A stretch of DNA of 64,000 bases from Aurantibacter crassamenti (GTDB taxonomy: Bacteria; Bacteroidota; Bacteroidia; Flavobacteriales; Flavobacteriaceae), in the NCBI RefSeq assembly GCF_016811105.1, contig NZ_JAFBGM010000001.1:496001-560000 (forward strand), in the 5' to 3' direction. The notes beneath the pieces are model-generated. The model saw only the letters and a list, made by a program, of their open reading frames with translations, had not been told where the DNA came from and made no database searches. Both the position numbers and the translations under genes were made by a program. Below, in pieces: positions 9,103 to 17,780 of the stretch (its first letter is position 1; each line of letters begins with the position of its first letter).

Positions 9103-9492
9103 ATGAATATAAAAACAGCTTTTACACTTTGTTTTACACTATTATTTATTGGAACTTCCTGTTCGCACCGCTTAATTGGCACATGGAATGTTAAGAATTA
9201 TGAAAGAATAACACCTGGCAGTCAAGGAATGTCGGTACAGAATATTGGCACCATTTCTTTTAATAAAAATGGTACAGGAACAAAAAAATTAGATTACGCC
9301 CTTTTGGGTTTTTCGTCGATTGATCAAACTCCATTTAATTGGTCTTCAACTAAAAATTACCTAACTATAGAAGACGAAAATTCTGAATTTTCTAAAACGT
9401 GGATTTTTATTGAAAACAAGAATAAAATTCAAAAATGGCAATCTACAGATGGTAATAATCAAGTACAAACATTAGTTCTGAAAAAAGAATAA
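9103..9492 (+). CDS. Lipocalin-like lipoprotein
   Basis: This exported protein has 129 residues. The signal peptide MNIKTAFTLCFTLLFIGTSC ends in a lipobox and is followed directly by RLIGTWNVKNYE, the GxW motif typical of lipocalin-like proteins of Bacteroidota. The rest reads as a small beta-barrel. It probably sits in the outer membrane or periplasm, and the ligand is unknown. I choose ATG 9103 because an in-frame ATG at 9070 would put eleven extra residues before the signal peptide. A hairpin follows the stop codon. Confidence 0.8.
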   Translation: MNIKTAFTLCFTLLFIGTSCSHRLIGTWNVKNYERITPGSQGMSVQNIGTISFNKNGTGTKKLDYALLGFSSIDQTPFNWSSTKNYLTIEDENSEFSKTWIFIENKNKIQKWQSTDGNNQVQTLVLKKE

Positions 9493-9497
9493 AAAAA

Positions 9498-9527
9498 CGC
9501 CTTGAGTACTATACTCAAGGCGATTTC
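9498..9527. terminator. Hairpin terminator after the lipocalin-like gene
   Basis: An 11-base-pair stem (9498-9508 with 9512-9522) contains GCCTTGAG and CTCAAGGC. It is preceded by seven A and followed by ATTTC. The U-tract is better on the minus strand, so it may work in both directions. Confidence 0.6.
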
Positions 9528-9562
9528 TAACTAAATAACCAACCAAAAAATCGTTGTTTAAA

Positions 9563-9710
9563 CTGTGCTTAACACAGGTATTTCTTATGTTCTTTTAGAC
9601 AGATATACTTTTTATCTTTTGTCTGAAATAATAACGCATGTGTTCTAGAATTCATTGCTCGATGAACTGCAAGCACTGTTAAAATTTTAGGTAGTTCATC
9701 GTTTTTTTTT
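9563..9710 (+). ncRNA. Candidate structured small RNA or 3'UTR element
   Basis: Three successive hairpins fill this non-coding gap. The first is CTGTG-N5-CACAG (9563-9577). The second pairs 9593-9601 with 9620-9628, with an inner GATA/TATC stem. The third is CGATGAACT paired with AGTTCATCG (9660-9668 and 9693-9701), directly followed by nine T. The last is a convincing Rho-independent terminator, but no coding sequence precedes it after the lipocalin terminator. I see no clear promoter, so this could also be a long 3' end of the lipocalin transcript. Confidence 0.35.
9660..9710 (+). terminator. Rho-independent terminator with nine-T tail
   Basis: A perfect 9-base-pair stem with a 24-base loop is followed by T9 (9702-9710). 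It lies upstream of gpsA and would isolate gpsA from upstream transcription. Confidence 0.65.
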
Positions 9711-9757
9711 AAATGTTAAGTAGTTGGTCGATAAAAAATGAAACCACCTATTTTGAT

Positions 9758-9765
9758 TACTTTTG
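9758..9765 (+). promoter_or_regulatory. Possible -7 promoter element of gpsA
   Basis: TACTTTTG is an exact TAnnTTTG match 19 bases before the gpsA start codon. No good -33 TTG is found at the usual spacing. Confidence 0.35.
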
Positions 9766-9784
9766 AATTGAACAAATTTGACCG

Positions 9785-10786
9785 ATGGATAACGAAAAGA
9801 GATTTGCTGTATTAGGTGGTGGAAGTTGGGCAACCGCCATAATAAAAATGCTATGCGAAAACCAACAAAAAGTAGGTTGGTATATGCGCAACTCAGATGC
9901 AATAGAATATATAAACGAACATAAGCACAACCCAAATTACCTTACTACAGTTGCTTTTGACACTGACAAGCTAGTGTTGACCAATGATATAAATGCTACG
10001 GTTGAAGCTGCTGATATTCTAATTTTCGCGATTCCTTCAGCATTTTTAGCCGGAGAAATGAAAAATTTAAATACCTCACTAAAAGATAAAATCATTTTTT
10101 CAGCCATAAAAGGTATAGTGCCGGAAACAGGATTAATTGTTGGCGAACACTTCAATGTAAAATATGATATTCCATTTGAGAACATTGGGGTAATTACTGG
10201 ACCATGCCATGCAGAGGAAGTTGCAATGGAGCGTTTGTCTTACTTAACCATAGCCTGTGCAGATGAAGAAAAAGCGCAATTAGTAGCCAAAAACCTGCAG
10301 TCAGATTATATCAAAACAAAGGTTACCAAAGACATAATTGGTACTGAATATGCGGCCATGCTGAAGAACATTTATGCTATTGCTGCTGGTATTGCTCATG
10401 GCCTAGGTTACGGAGACAACTTTCAAAGTGTTTTAATGAGTAACGCCATACGCGAGATGAAACGCTATACCAAACGCATTTATAAAATTGACCGAAACAT
10501 TAATGAGTCAGCTTATTTGGGTGACCTTTTAGTAACAGGCTATTCCACTTTTAGTAGAAACCGCATGTTTGGCAATATGATTGGTAAAGGCTACACCGTT
10601 AAAAGTGCACAAATGGAAATGAAGATGGTAGCCGAAGGTTATTATGCTACAAAAAGTGCATTTGAGATTAAATCAAAATTTAAAAAGCAAGCCAGAACCC
10701 CTATTATAGATGCGGTTTATCAGGTACTTTATAAAAATGGTAACGCTAAAAAAGTATTTAAGGAGTTGACTGAGAAGTTAGATTGA
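9785..10786 (+). CDS. gpsA: Glycerol-3-phosphate dehydrogenase [NAD(P)+]
   Basis: This 333-residue cytoplasmic enzyme reduces dihydroxyacetone phosphate to sn-glycerol 3-phosphate for phospholipid synthesis. The NAD(P)-binding loop LGGGSWATAI is at residues 10-19. Conserved K109 (SAIKG) and K194 (AAMLKNIYAIAAGIAHGLGYG) match the active-site lysines of GpsA, and TGPCHAEEV (138-146) is typical. Length and order of motifs are normal. It is followed on the same strand by an S33-type hydrolase. The catabolic glpK-glpD pair lies just beyond, convergent. Confidence 0.95.
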   Translation: MDNEKRFAVLGGGSWATAIIKMLCENQQKVGWYMRNSDAIEYINEHKHNPNYLTTVAFDTDKLVLTNDINATVEAADILIFAIPSAFLAGEMKNLNTSLKDKIIFSAIKGIVPETGLIVGEHFNVKYDIPFENIGVITGPCHAEEVAMERLSYLTIACADEEKAQLVAKNLQSDYIKTKVTKDIIGTEYAAMLKNIYAIAAGIAHGLGYGDNFQSVLMSNAIREMKRYTKRIYKIDRNINESAYLGDLLVTGYSTFSRNRMFGNMIGKGYTVKSAQMEMKMVAEGYYATKSAFEIKSKFKKQARTPIIDAVYQVLYKNGNAKKVFKELTEKLD

Positions 10787-10826
10787 TGAAAGTTAATTAT
10801 CTTAGAATCAACCAATACAATTCAAT

Positions 10827-12209
10827 ATGCGTTTATGTATAATTTTAATTTTTGTCACGCTCTTAAATTTTAGTTGTGCTGAACCAACGTATGAAACTAT
10901 AGATGGAATTCTAGAAGTTCCTGAAAACAGAGATAAACCCAATTCTAGAACTCTCAACTTAGTCTACAAAGTTCTAAAAGCAAAAGACACCACCACTGGT
11001 AAGGCGCCCATTGTTTTTTTAATGGGAGGCCCTGGAGGCGAAACCTTGTTTACGGAAGAAATGTGGAAAAACCATCCTTTTAGAAATGAAAGAGATATTG
11101 TTTTAATGGATCAACGTGGCACAGGTGCTTCGGAAGCAAATTGCGCCGAATTTGGAGAAGAAATGTTCGAAATTATGATGCAAGATCTTGATCAAAAAGA
11201 AGAAGAACGGGCGCTAGACAGTATTATGGGCATTTGCATGAGTACCATGCATAACAATAAAGTAGACTTAGCTGGGTATAACAGTAGAGAGAATGCTGCT
11301 GATTTTGAGGATCTCCGCGTAGCATTAGGGTATAAAAAATGGAATCTATATGGAGCTTCTTATGGCACAAGGCTAGGTTTAACCATCATGCGTGATTTTC
11401 CAAACAGTGTTAGAAGTGCGATTTTTATAGGTGTTTTTCCTCCAGAATCTCAATTATTTGGCGAACTTGTTGGTAGTTTCGAAAAATCACTTTTTGAAGT
11501 TCTACGTCGTTGCGAACAAAATGAGAATTGCAATAATAAGTACCCCAATCTAAAAAAACGTTTATTAAATACTTTAAAAAAATTACAGTCGGAGCCTTTG
11601 CATTTTGATTATAATTCAAAGGAATTTGTATTAAACCGTCGAGATGCTTTACTCTTAATACACCAGGCTCTTTATAGTCGCTACTCTGTAGCATATATGC
11701 CCAAAATTATTGATGCATTAGAAAATGAAGAGCCCGAACTTTTTATCAACGCTTTACAACGTGTTGAATTCATATATAAGCTTATTAACTGGCCTATGAA
11801 CAATTCGGTTATGGCTTATGAAGAATTGCCCTTTATTGATAGCCTTAAAGTTGTAAAATACATGGAAGAATCTAAGTTAGAGTTCGATATCACATCTTTT
11901 GAAGGGTTTACCTCGCTATCAAACTTACATCCGTTTAGAGCATCTTCACTTGAAAACCAACCCGTAGTTTCTGAAATTCCAACGCTATTGATAAGTGGTG
12001 GTTTAGACCCCGTTACGCCACCAAGCAATGCTAAAAGGGCATTAAAACATTTAAAAAATGGCTATGAGGTTATATTTTTTGATGAAAGTCATGAAATGTT
12101 TAATCCCTGTTTTTTAGAAATAGCCCGAGATTTTCTAAATATTCCGTCACAAAAACCAAACATAGAATGTAGTTCTATTAGAAAACCTATAGAATGGAGT
12201 TTAAATTAA
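10827..12209 (+). CDS. S33-family peptidase-like alpha/beta hydrolase, lipoprotein
   Basis: This 460-residue exported hydrolase has a lipoprotein signal with lipobox LNFSC (C17). The oxyanion segment GGPGG is at residues 67-71 and DQRGTGAS is at 95-102. The nucleophile elbow GASYG puts the serine at 178. A C-terminal segment SGGLDPVTPPSNA and a later DESHE supply the Asp and His. This is the layout of tripeptidyl aminopeptidase or proline iminopeptidase relatives that release N-terminal peptides outside the cytoplasm. The exact substrate is not known. Its stop abuts the convergent glpD stop with no gap. Confidence 0.85.
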   Translation: MRLCIILIFVTLLNFSCAEPTYETIDGILEVPENRDKPNSRTLNLVYKVLKAKDTTTGKAPIVFLMGGPGGETLFTEEMWKNHPFRNERDIVLMDQRGTGASEANCAEFGEEMFEIMMQDLDQKEEERALDSIMGICMSTMHNNKVDLAGYNSRENAADFEDLRVALGYKKWNLYGASYGTRLGLTIMRDFPNSVRSAIFIGVFPPESQLFGELVGSFEKSLFEVLRRCEQNENCNNKYPNLKKRLLNTLKKLQSEPLHFDYNSKEFVLNRRDALLLIHQALYSRYSVAYMPKIIDALENEEPELFINALQRVEFIYKLINWPMNNSVMAYEELPFIDSLKVVKYMEESKLEFDITSFEGFTSLSNLHPFRASSLENQPVVSEIPTLLISGGLDPVTPPSNAKRALKHLKNGYEVIFFDESHEMFNPCFLEIARDFLNIPSQKPNIECSSIRKPIEWSLN

Positions 12210-13877
12210 TCAAACCCTATCTAAATTAAAACTCGAATGTCTTTCTACTTGAGCTAAAAGCACAACACGCCATTCAGAAATTTTCGCATCCTCTAACTTA
12301 TAGATAGTTTTAAACTCTGCTAGAATTGGCTCTAAAAGATTGCGAACACTATCTATATCAAAGTAAAGACGGCCCGTTCTGCGAATGAAAAAGTCCATTG
12401 GGGTATGCACCATCTCATAGTCGATGCCAAAACGCAATTCAGCTTTCGCCATTCGCTCATAAATATCTTTATTTTTTAAAGTGGCATAGGTTTCTAAAAT
12501 AGTCTCAGTCTGCTTTCCGTAGTTTGTAACTAAGAACCAAGCGTCATGCTTACTGAATCCATCTGGTTTTATACGGTTATATATTTCATCAATATATTTC
12601 TTTACATGCTTAGACTTTTTAAAACCTACATTACCACAAAGAGGTATCTTATCTGTCTTACATTCCTCCAATTTAGAAGCACCTTCTTCTTCTATTTCTT
12701 TGGCAATGCGATTGACTACTCGTTCAGCCATTTTTCGATAACCCGTCAATTTACCACCGGCAATACTTATTAAACCAGTATCAGAAGTAAATATTTCGTC
12801 CTTTCGTGAAAGTTCAGAGGCCGATTTTCCTTCTTCATGAATCAAAGGTCGAAGTCCTGCCCATGAAGAAATTATATCTTCCATCTCTAAATTTATCTTA
12901 GGAAACATATGATTTACGGCAGACAGTAAATAAATAGCATCGGCTAAATCAATATCAACATTGTCTTTATCTTTATTAAAATTGGTATCCGTTGTACCCA
13001 CATAAGTAATTTTACCGCGCGGAATAGCAAACATCATTCGCCCATCAGGAATATCAAAATAAACCGATTGTTTAACGGGCAATTTTTCAAACGGAAAAAC
13101 CAAATGCACCCCTTTTGTTAAGTGTAATTGTTTTCCTTTTTTTGAATTGTTTTTACTTCGAAGTTCATCAACCCATGGGCCAGCAGCGCTAATTACATAT
13201 TTTGATTTGATTTCAAAATTTTCACCAGTAATTCCGTCTTTTATCTTTACACCCGCTACTCTTTTATCAGTATAAATAAAATCAGTAACCTCAGCATAAT
13301 TTAAAGGAACCGCACCAAACTGAAGACTGGTTTTAATATTTTCAATGGTTAACCTAGCATCATCTGTTCTATATTCTGCGTAGTACCCAGCACCTTTTAA
13401 TATTTTCTTCGGAAGCAAAGGTTCTAACTTCATAGCTTCCTTTTTCTCTAACATCTTTCGCTTATCATCCCCTGAAACCTGTGCAAGAATATCATAAACT
13501 TTCAAGCCGATGGAAGCCAACCACTTACCGTAAGATCCATTTTCAATAAGCGGAAGCAACATTTTTTCAGGTATCACTAAATGCGGTGCCAGTTTATGAA
13601 CAATTGCACGTTCAGAACCTACTTCTTTTACCAACCAAAAATCAAATTGTTTTAAATAACGGAGTCCGCCATGAATCAATTTTGTTGATTTGCTACTTGT
13701 ACCTGATGCAAAATCACCTTTTTCAACTAAAGCTACTTTTAAACCTCTTGAAGCAGCGTCTAAAGCAACCCCGCCACCTGTAATACCACCACCAATAACA
13801 ACAAGATCAAATTCTTCTTTAACCAGTTTTTTAATAGTTGTAGCTCTCTTAAGATTTGAAAAGGATATATTCTTCAT
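12210..13877 (-). CDS. glpD: Glycerol-3-phosphate dehydrogenase, FAD-dependent
   Basis: This 555-residue membrane-associated flavoprotein oxidises glycerol 3-phosphate to dihydroxyacetone phosphate and passes electrons to the quinone pool. The N-terminal dinucleotide loop reads VVIGGGITGGGVALDAASRG, followed by GTSSKSTKLIHGGLRYL, the family signature. The C-terminal DAO_C-type domain carries FGIDYEMVHTPMDFFIRRTG. I start at ATG 13877 because the longer reading frame would overlap glpK; the gap to glpK is then 8 bases. With glpK it forms a catabolic glycerol operon. Confidence 0.95.
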   Translation of the reverse strand: MKNISFSNLKRATTIKKLVKEEFDLVVIGGGITGGGVALDAASRGLKVALVEKGDFASGTSSKSTKLIHGGLRYLKQFDFWLVKEVGSERAIVHKLAPHLVIPEKMLLPLIENGSYGKWLASIGLKVYDILAQVSGDDKRKMLEKKEAMKLEPLLPKKILKGAGYYAEYRTDDARLTIENIKTSLQFGAVPLNYAEVTDFIYTDKRVAGVKIKDGITGENFEIKSKYVISAAGPWVDELRSKNNSKKGKQLHLTKGVHLVFPFEKLPVKQSVYFDIPDGRMMFAIPRGKITYVGTTDTNFNKDKDNVDIDLADAIYLLSAVNHMFPKINLEMEDIISSWAGLRPLIHEEGKSASELSRKDEIFTSDTGLISIAGGKLTGYRKMAERVVNRIAKEIEEEGASKLEECKTDKIPLCGNVGFKKSKHVKKYIDEIYNRIKPDGFSKHDAWFLVTNYGKQTETILETYATLKNKDIYERMAKAELRFGIDYEMVHTPMDFFIRRTGRLYFDIDSVRNLLEPILAEFKTIYKLEDAKISEWRVVLLAQVERHSSFNLDRV

Positions 13878-13885
13878 ATTAGTAT

Positions 13886-15373
13886 TTATTCTAATTCCCA
13901 GCCTTTTGTACGTTTTATTGCCTTCTGCCATTTTGCGTACAAACGATCACGTTTTGCTTCTTCAAAAGTAGGCTCAAAAATCTTATCTAATGCTCTTTTT
14001 TGGTGTATATCACTTTGTTTCCATAATCCAACTTGAATTCCCGCTAAAAAAGCTGCTCCCATTGCTGTAGATTCGATGACTTTAGGTCGGTGCACCTCAC
14101 ACCCTAAAATATTAGATTGAAACTGCATTAGATGATTATTAGCACAAGCACCACCATCTACTCTTAAACTTTTCAATTCAACACCAGAATCTTCTTGCAT
14201 TGCATTTAAAATATCTTTTGTTTGATAGGCTAAAGATTCTAAAGTAGCTTTCGCTATATGGGCTTTTCCGGTATCACGAGTTAATCCGAAAATGGCACCT
14301 CGTGCATACATATCCCAATAAGGTGCTCCGAGCCCTGCAAATGCTGGCACAACATATACTGAACTTTCACCAGGAATAGAATCAGCTAAAGCTTCTGTTT
14401 CTTTTGCATTCTTTATTAATTTTAAGCCATCACGGAGCCATTGAATAGCCGCCCCTGCAATAAAGACACTTCCTTCAAGGGCATAAAAAACTTTTCCATC
14501 TAAACCATAAGCGATAGTTGTCAATAATCCGTTTTCAGAAAATTGAGGTTTTTCACCTGTATTCATGAGCATAAAACAACCTGTACCGTAGGTGTTTTTT
14601 GCCGTACCTTTTTCAAAGCAAGCTTGCCCAAATAAGGCAGCTTGTTGATCACCAGCAACCCCTGCAATTGGAATTTTTACCCCTTCGTATTCATAATCAC
14701 CAAAATGATGTGAAGATGGACTCACAGTAGGCAACATACTTTCAGGAATTTCTAATTCTTTTAAAAGTTTTTGATCCCATTCTAGCTCAGAAATATCATA
14801 AAGCATTGTTCGTGATGCATTGGTATAATCAGTAACATGATTTTCACGTTTCGTCATATTCCATATGAGCCATGTATCAACGGTACCCATAATCAAATCA
14901 CCTTTTTCAGCTTGTTCTTTCGCACCAGCAACATTATCTAAAATCCATTTTACTTTGGTAGCTGAGAAGTATGAATCAATAACTAAACCTGTTGTTTTAC
15001 CTACATAATCAGCTAGACCACGTTCTTTCAAATCTTCGCAAATTGAAGCCGTGCGCTTATCTTGCCAAACAATTGCATTGTATACGGGTTCAGCTGTATT
15101 TTTATTCCAAACTAAAGTAGTTTCTCTTTGATTTGTAATTCCTATTCCTTTAATCGAAGCAGCTTCAACATTCTGATTGTGAAGCAATTGCTTTAACACT
15201 GCCATTTGTGAACCCAATAATTCTTTAGGGTTGTGTTCTACCCAACCTGGTTTCGGAAAAATCTGCGGAAATTCTTGTTGTTCCATCGCAACTATATTCC
15301 CTTCTGAATTAATTAATAAAGCGCGACTGCTTGTTGTGCCCTGATCTAGTGAAACAATATACTTTTCGGCCAT
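13886..15373 (-). CDS. glpK: Glycerol kinase
   Basis: This 495-residue FGGY-family kinase phosphorylates glycerol to glycerol 3-phosphate with ATP. The N-terminal phosphate loop [11 protein letters not shown] is at residues 10-20. The C-terminal FGGY signature covers [19 protein letters not shown] and the region after it. The length equals that of the E. coli enzyme. It is the first gene of the glpK-glpD operon. A textbook Bacteroidota promoter lies just upstream. A glycerol facilitator gene (glpF), often beside this pair, is not in the window. Confidence 0.97.
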   Translation of the reverse strand: MAEKYIVSLDQGTTSSRALLINSEGNIVAMEQQEFPQIFPKPGWVEHNPKELLGSQMAVLKQLLHNQNVEAASIKGIGITNQRETTLVWNKNTAEPVYNAIVWQDKRTASICEDLKERGLADYVGKTTGLVIDSYFSATKVKWILDNVAGAKEQAEKGDLIMGTVDTWLIWNMTKRENHVTDYTNASRTMLYDISELEWDQKLLKELEIPESMLPTVSPSSHHFGDYEYEGVKIPIAGVAGDQQAALFGQACFEKGTAKNTYGTGCFMLMNTGEKPQFSENGLLTTIAYGLDGKVFYALEGSVFIAGAAIQWLRDGLKLIKNAKETEALADSIPGESSVYVVPAFAGLGAPYWDMYARGAIFGLTRDTGKAHIAKATLESLAYQTKDILNAMQEDSGVELKSLRVDGGACANNHLMQFQSNILGCEVHRPKVIESTAMGAAFLAGIQVGLWKQSDIHQKRALDKIFEPTFEEAKRDRLYAKWQKAIKRTKGWELE

Positions 15374-15400
15374 AGTTGAGTTCTTTTAGAGGTATAGACT

Positions 15401-15432
15401 CAAATATAACTGTAAATAGTGCTAAATCAAAA
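15401..15432 (-). promoter_or_regulatory. Promoter of glpK-glpD
   Basis: On the minus strand TTTTG (15432-15428) is followed by exactly 19 bases and then TATATTTG (15408-15401). This matches the Bacteroidota primary sigma consensus TTTG-N19-TAnnTTTG completely. The start codon of glpK lies 28 bases downstream of the -7 element. Confidence 0.8.
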
Positions 15433-15548
15433 GAGTTATTTTCGGCAAAAGTATAAATGTGTAAGCTGATCAAAATTGCAAGAAAAATTTCGGTCTAGGG
15501 GACCCTTTTTGTTAAGAAGAGGATACCTTACTGATTTGAATAAAAAGT

Positions 15549-15857
15549 TTACTTTTTAAATTCATACTCGCGTTCTACTAAACAGATGCGAACCTTATAC
15601 CACGAATAAAACGATACAATTCCTTTTTCTTGAGCCATTAAATGTTCAGTATTTGCCTTCCAATTAGCTATCGCCTCAAGACTTTCCCAATAACTAATAG
15701 AAATGCCCAATTGGTCTCTTGAACTTTCAAAATCAATAAAACCGGGTTGCTTTTTTGCCAAGTCTTCCATTAATACAGCCATCTCTGCATAACCTTCAAT
15801 AGTATCAGTTAAAGTAGAAGTGAAAATTACAGCATAATAAGGTTTTGTATTTCTCAT
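15549..15857 (-). CDS. Antibiotic biosynthesis monooxygenase (ABM) domain protein
   Basis: This 102-residue single-domain protein has the dimeric ferredoxin-like ABM fold, related to small haem-degrading or quinone-forming monooxygenases. Typical features are QPGFIDFESSRD in the first half and ISYWESLEAIANWKAN in the second; the latter (SYW..xEAIxxWK) is the family's most conserved stretch. The function of such single-domain proteins is mostly unknown. It lies 43 bases downstream of the hypothetical gene at 15901-16257, so the two are probably co-transcribed. Confidence 0.8.
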   Translation of the reverse strand: MRNTKPYYAVIFTSTLTDTIEGYAEMAVLMEDLAKKQPGFIDFESSRDQLGISISYWESLEAIANWKANTEHLMAQEKGIVSFYSWYKVRICLVEREYEFKK

Positions 15858-15900
15858 TATATAAATTTAATCAACCAAACAAAATATCTTGTCACCTGAA

Positions 15901-16257
15901 TTAAATAATATACTCCTTGGTAACAAAATAATTAACAATAGCTTCTTTCATTAAAACCGATTGTTCACCAGCTTTCAACGGAGGTAATTCTTCTTTTATA
16001 ATATAATGTGGCCATCCTTCATCATCAAAATAATCAAATTCATAATAACCATAAGGTTCTAGCAAACGACAAATTGCAATATGCATAAGATCAAGCTTAT
16101 CGTCTTTCTTATATTTTTTATGGTATTGCCCTAATTCTTGAATTCCCACTAAATAAATTATGGCATCCAATTCTAAATTATCACCATCTGCAAATTGTTT
16201 CGAAAGTTTTTCGACCAATATTTCCCAGCGTTCTTTTAATTGTACGTCTCTAGACAT
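15901..16257 (-). CDS. Conserved hypothetical protein
   Basis: This is a 118-residue soluble protein. It is acidic and rich in aromatic residues, with a central run ELGQYHKKYKKDDKLDLMHI and a tyrosine-rich stretch (PYGYYEFDYFDDEGWPHY). No signal peptide, membrane segment or known catalytic motif is visible. Proteins of this look recur in Flavobacteriia next to genes of small enzymes, but I cannot assign a function. It is the first gene of a probable two-gene unit with the ABM protein and is divergent from the CvpA-family gene. Confidence 0.7.
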   Translation of the reverse strand: MSRDVQLKERWEILVEKLSKQFADGDNLELDAIIYLVGIQELGQYHKKYKKDDKLDLMHIAICRLLEPYGYYEFDYFDDEGWPHYIIKEELPPLKAGEQSVLMKEAIVNYFVTKEYII

Positions 16258-16281
16258 TTATACTTCTAATTCAATGAATTT

Positions 16282-16337
16282 TAACTTTGCATGAACACAA
16301 AGCGCATTCAAAGGTACAAATCAAAAAGCTATATTTG
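16282..16337 (+). promoter_or_regulatory. Two possible -7 elements for the CvpA-family gene
   Basis: Two exact TAnnTTTG matches precede the gene: TAACTTTG (16282-16289) and TATATTTG (16330-16337). The second ends only 4 bases before the ATG at 16342 and would give a leaderless mRNA. The first would give a leader of about 45 bases and is the more conventional choice. Confidence 0.4.
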
Positions 16338-16341
16338 TTGT

Positions 16342-16884
16342 ATGAATTTTTTAGATATTGTACTCGGCATACTACTGGTATATGGACTGTATAAGGGACT
16401 TAAAAATGGACTATTAGTAGAAGTTGCATCAATATTAGCATTGATTGCTGGTATATACGGAGCAATTCACTTTTCATATTACACTGGCGATTATCTCTCG
16501 CAAAACATGAATTGGGATGAGCGTTATATTAGCATCACTGCATTTGTTATCACCTTTATCATAATAGTAATAGTTGTAAATCTGTTGGCCAAACTATTAA
16601 CAAAAGTTGTAAATTTTGCAATGCTAGGTTTGCTTAATAAAATTGCAGGCGCCCTTTTTGGAGCTTTAAAAGTAGCTGTGATTTTGGGAGCTATACTTGT
16701 TTTTATAGAGCGAGCAAATAGCTCATTAGGCATGGTAAAAAACGAAAAGGTTCAGCAATCTGTTCTTTATGAGCCCATCAAAGAAATTGGAGTTTTTATA
16801 TTTTCTAAGGTTTTGAAGAAAGAAGAAAACCCTTCCGAATTACAAGAAACTTCGTCTTCAGCTAATTTTTATAGTCCGTTTTAA
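16342..16884 (+). CDS. CvpA-family membrane protein
   Basis: This 180-residue inner-membrane protein has four predicted membrane segments. It starts MNFLDIVLGILLVYGLYKGLKNG, the typical CvpA/colicin V production opening with its glycine-rich first helix. The last 30 residues are a polar cytoplasmic or periplasmic tail. The family's role is poorly defined and has been linked to envelope integrity and colicin V secretion. I start at ATG 16342; an in-frame ATG at 16291 would add a polar 17-residue stretch before the first helix and sits on a promoter element. Confidence 0.8.
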   Translation: MNFLDIVLGILLVYGLYKGLKNGLLVEVASILALIAGIYGAIHFSYYTGDYLSQNMNWDERYISITAFVITFIIIVIVVNLLAKLLTKVVNFAMLGLLNKIAGALFGALKVAVILGAILVFIERANSSLGMVKNEKVQQSVLYEPIKEIGVFIFSKVLKKEENPSELQETSSSANFYSPF

Positions 16885-17176
16885 TATTCAACCTACAATT
16901 TAGCACAAATAACATATCTCAAAAAAATCAATTAAATAGAAGCAATTCTTGTAAGCAGAGCTATTTAAGATTATAATACTTGTATCTTTTAGACTACAAA
17001 AAGATGGTTGTTGGTGTATTTCGTCGAAAAACGAAAATATTCGATTAAAGCAGCGTGAGGTTTTTCTATATTCGTGTTGTTGATGCCCCAATTCAACACT
17101 AGAACACAAGAAATTCCCCTTTCTTTTCTCCTACTTAAAGTGGTACTAGAACGACCTACTTTAAAGATATTTTTAT

Positions 17177-17662
17177 ATGAAAATGAGATTACAACACCTT
17201 ATGTTGGTCTTGTTTGTATGTTTGGGGAGTTCGTGCAGCAAAGAATCCTTAGAAAATACAAACAGTAGTGACCTTCCTATAGCCAAGAATAATATCGTAG
17301 TTGAAGAGGAACTATTAGATGTTGTAAATAACCATCGTTTATCTATTGGTGTCAATACACTTGAATTTAGCGAAGAAGCATATGTTGAAGCAAATGCGCA
17401 CAATGACTATATGATTTCAAAAGGTAATTTAAGTCATGATAATTTTAGCTCACGTGCTTCTAAAATCGCAGCAGTTATAGATGTTGAATATGTTGCTGAG
17501 AATGTTGCTAAAAATTTCGATACTGCAGCTGGTGCTTATGAAAATTGGTTAGGTAGTGCGAGTCACAAAAAAACCATGGAAGGTGAATTTACACATACGG
17601 CTGTAAGTGTAAAAAGTGATGCCAGTGGTAAATTATATTTCACACAACTCTTCTTTAGATAG
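17177..17662 (+). CDS. CAP-domain (SCP/PR1-like) lipoprotein
   Basis: This 161-residue exported protein has a signal peptide ending in lipobox LGSSC. A CAP domain fills the rest: VNNHRLSIGVNTLEFSEEAY at its start, then GNLSHDNFSSRA, then VAENVA, then AYENWLGSASHKKTMEG. The order of the two histidines and two glutamates matches the shared CAP cavity. Bacterial CAP proteins are secreted and mostly of unknown function. About 290 bases without genes precede it. Confidence 0.85.
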   Translation: MKMRLQHLMLVLFVCLGSSCSKESLENTNSSDLPIAKNNIVVEEELLDVVNNHRLSIGVNTLEFSEEAYVEANAHNDYMISKGNLSHDNFSSRASKIAAVIDVEYVAENVAKNFDTAAGAYENWLGSASHKKTMEGEFTHTAVSVKSDASGKLYFTQLFFR

Positions 17663-17711
17663 TACGTAGTTTTTGTTTTATAGACATCTACTGCATGTCA
17701 GTTTCTTTTTT

Positions 17712-17756
17712 TAAATTTGAAGAAATCCGCCATCGGTTGTTCTTTAATGGAACAAC
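17712..17756 (+). promoter_or_regulatory. Promoter element and inverted repeat before the 3-HAO gene
   Basis: TAAATTTG (17712-17719) is an exact -7 match. About 16 bases downstream lies a perfect inverted repeat GTTGTTC-N7-GAACAAC (17736-17742 and 17750-17756), which ends 24 bases before the ATG. It could be an operator just after the transcription start, or a leader hairpin. Confidence 0.4.
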
Positions 17757-17780
17757 TTGATACGCTTTCAACAAACTACT

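Noticed and set aside
9696-9935. Minus-strand reading frame of 79 codons
   Set aside because: It overlaps the start of gpsA in antisense and has no family signature; it is a shadow of gpsA and its upstream region.
15492-15504. GGTC-TAGGG-GACC hairpin between glpK and the ABM gene
   Set aside because: Only four pairs; too weak to call a terminator although it is followed by T-rich sequence.
16900-17109. Minus-strand 69-codon frame between the CvpA-like and CAP genes
   Set aside because: No homology or signal peptide, and the region contains small hairpins and AT-rich sequence; not convincing as a gene.
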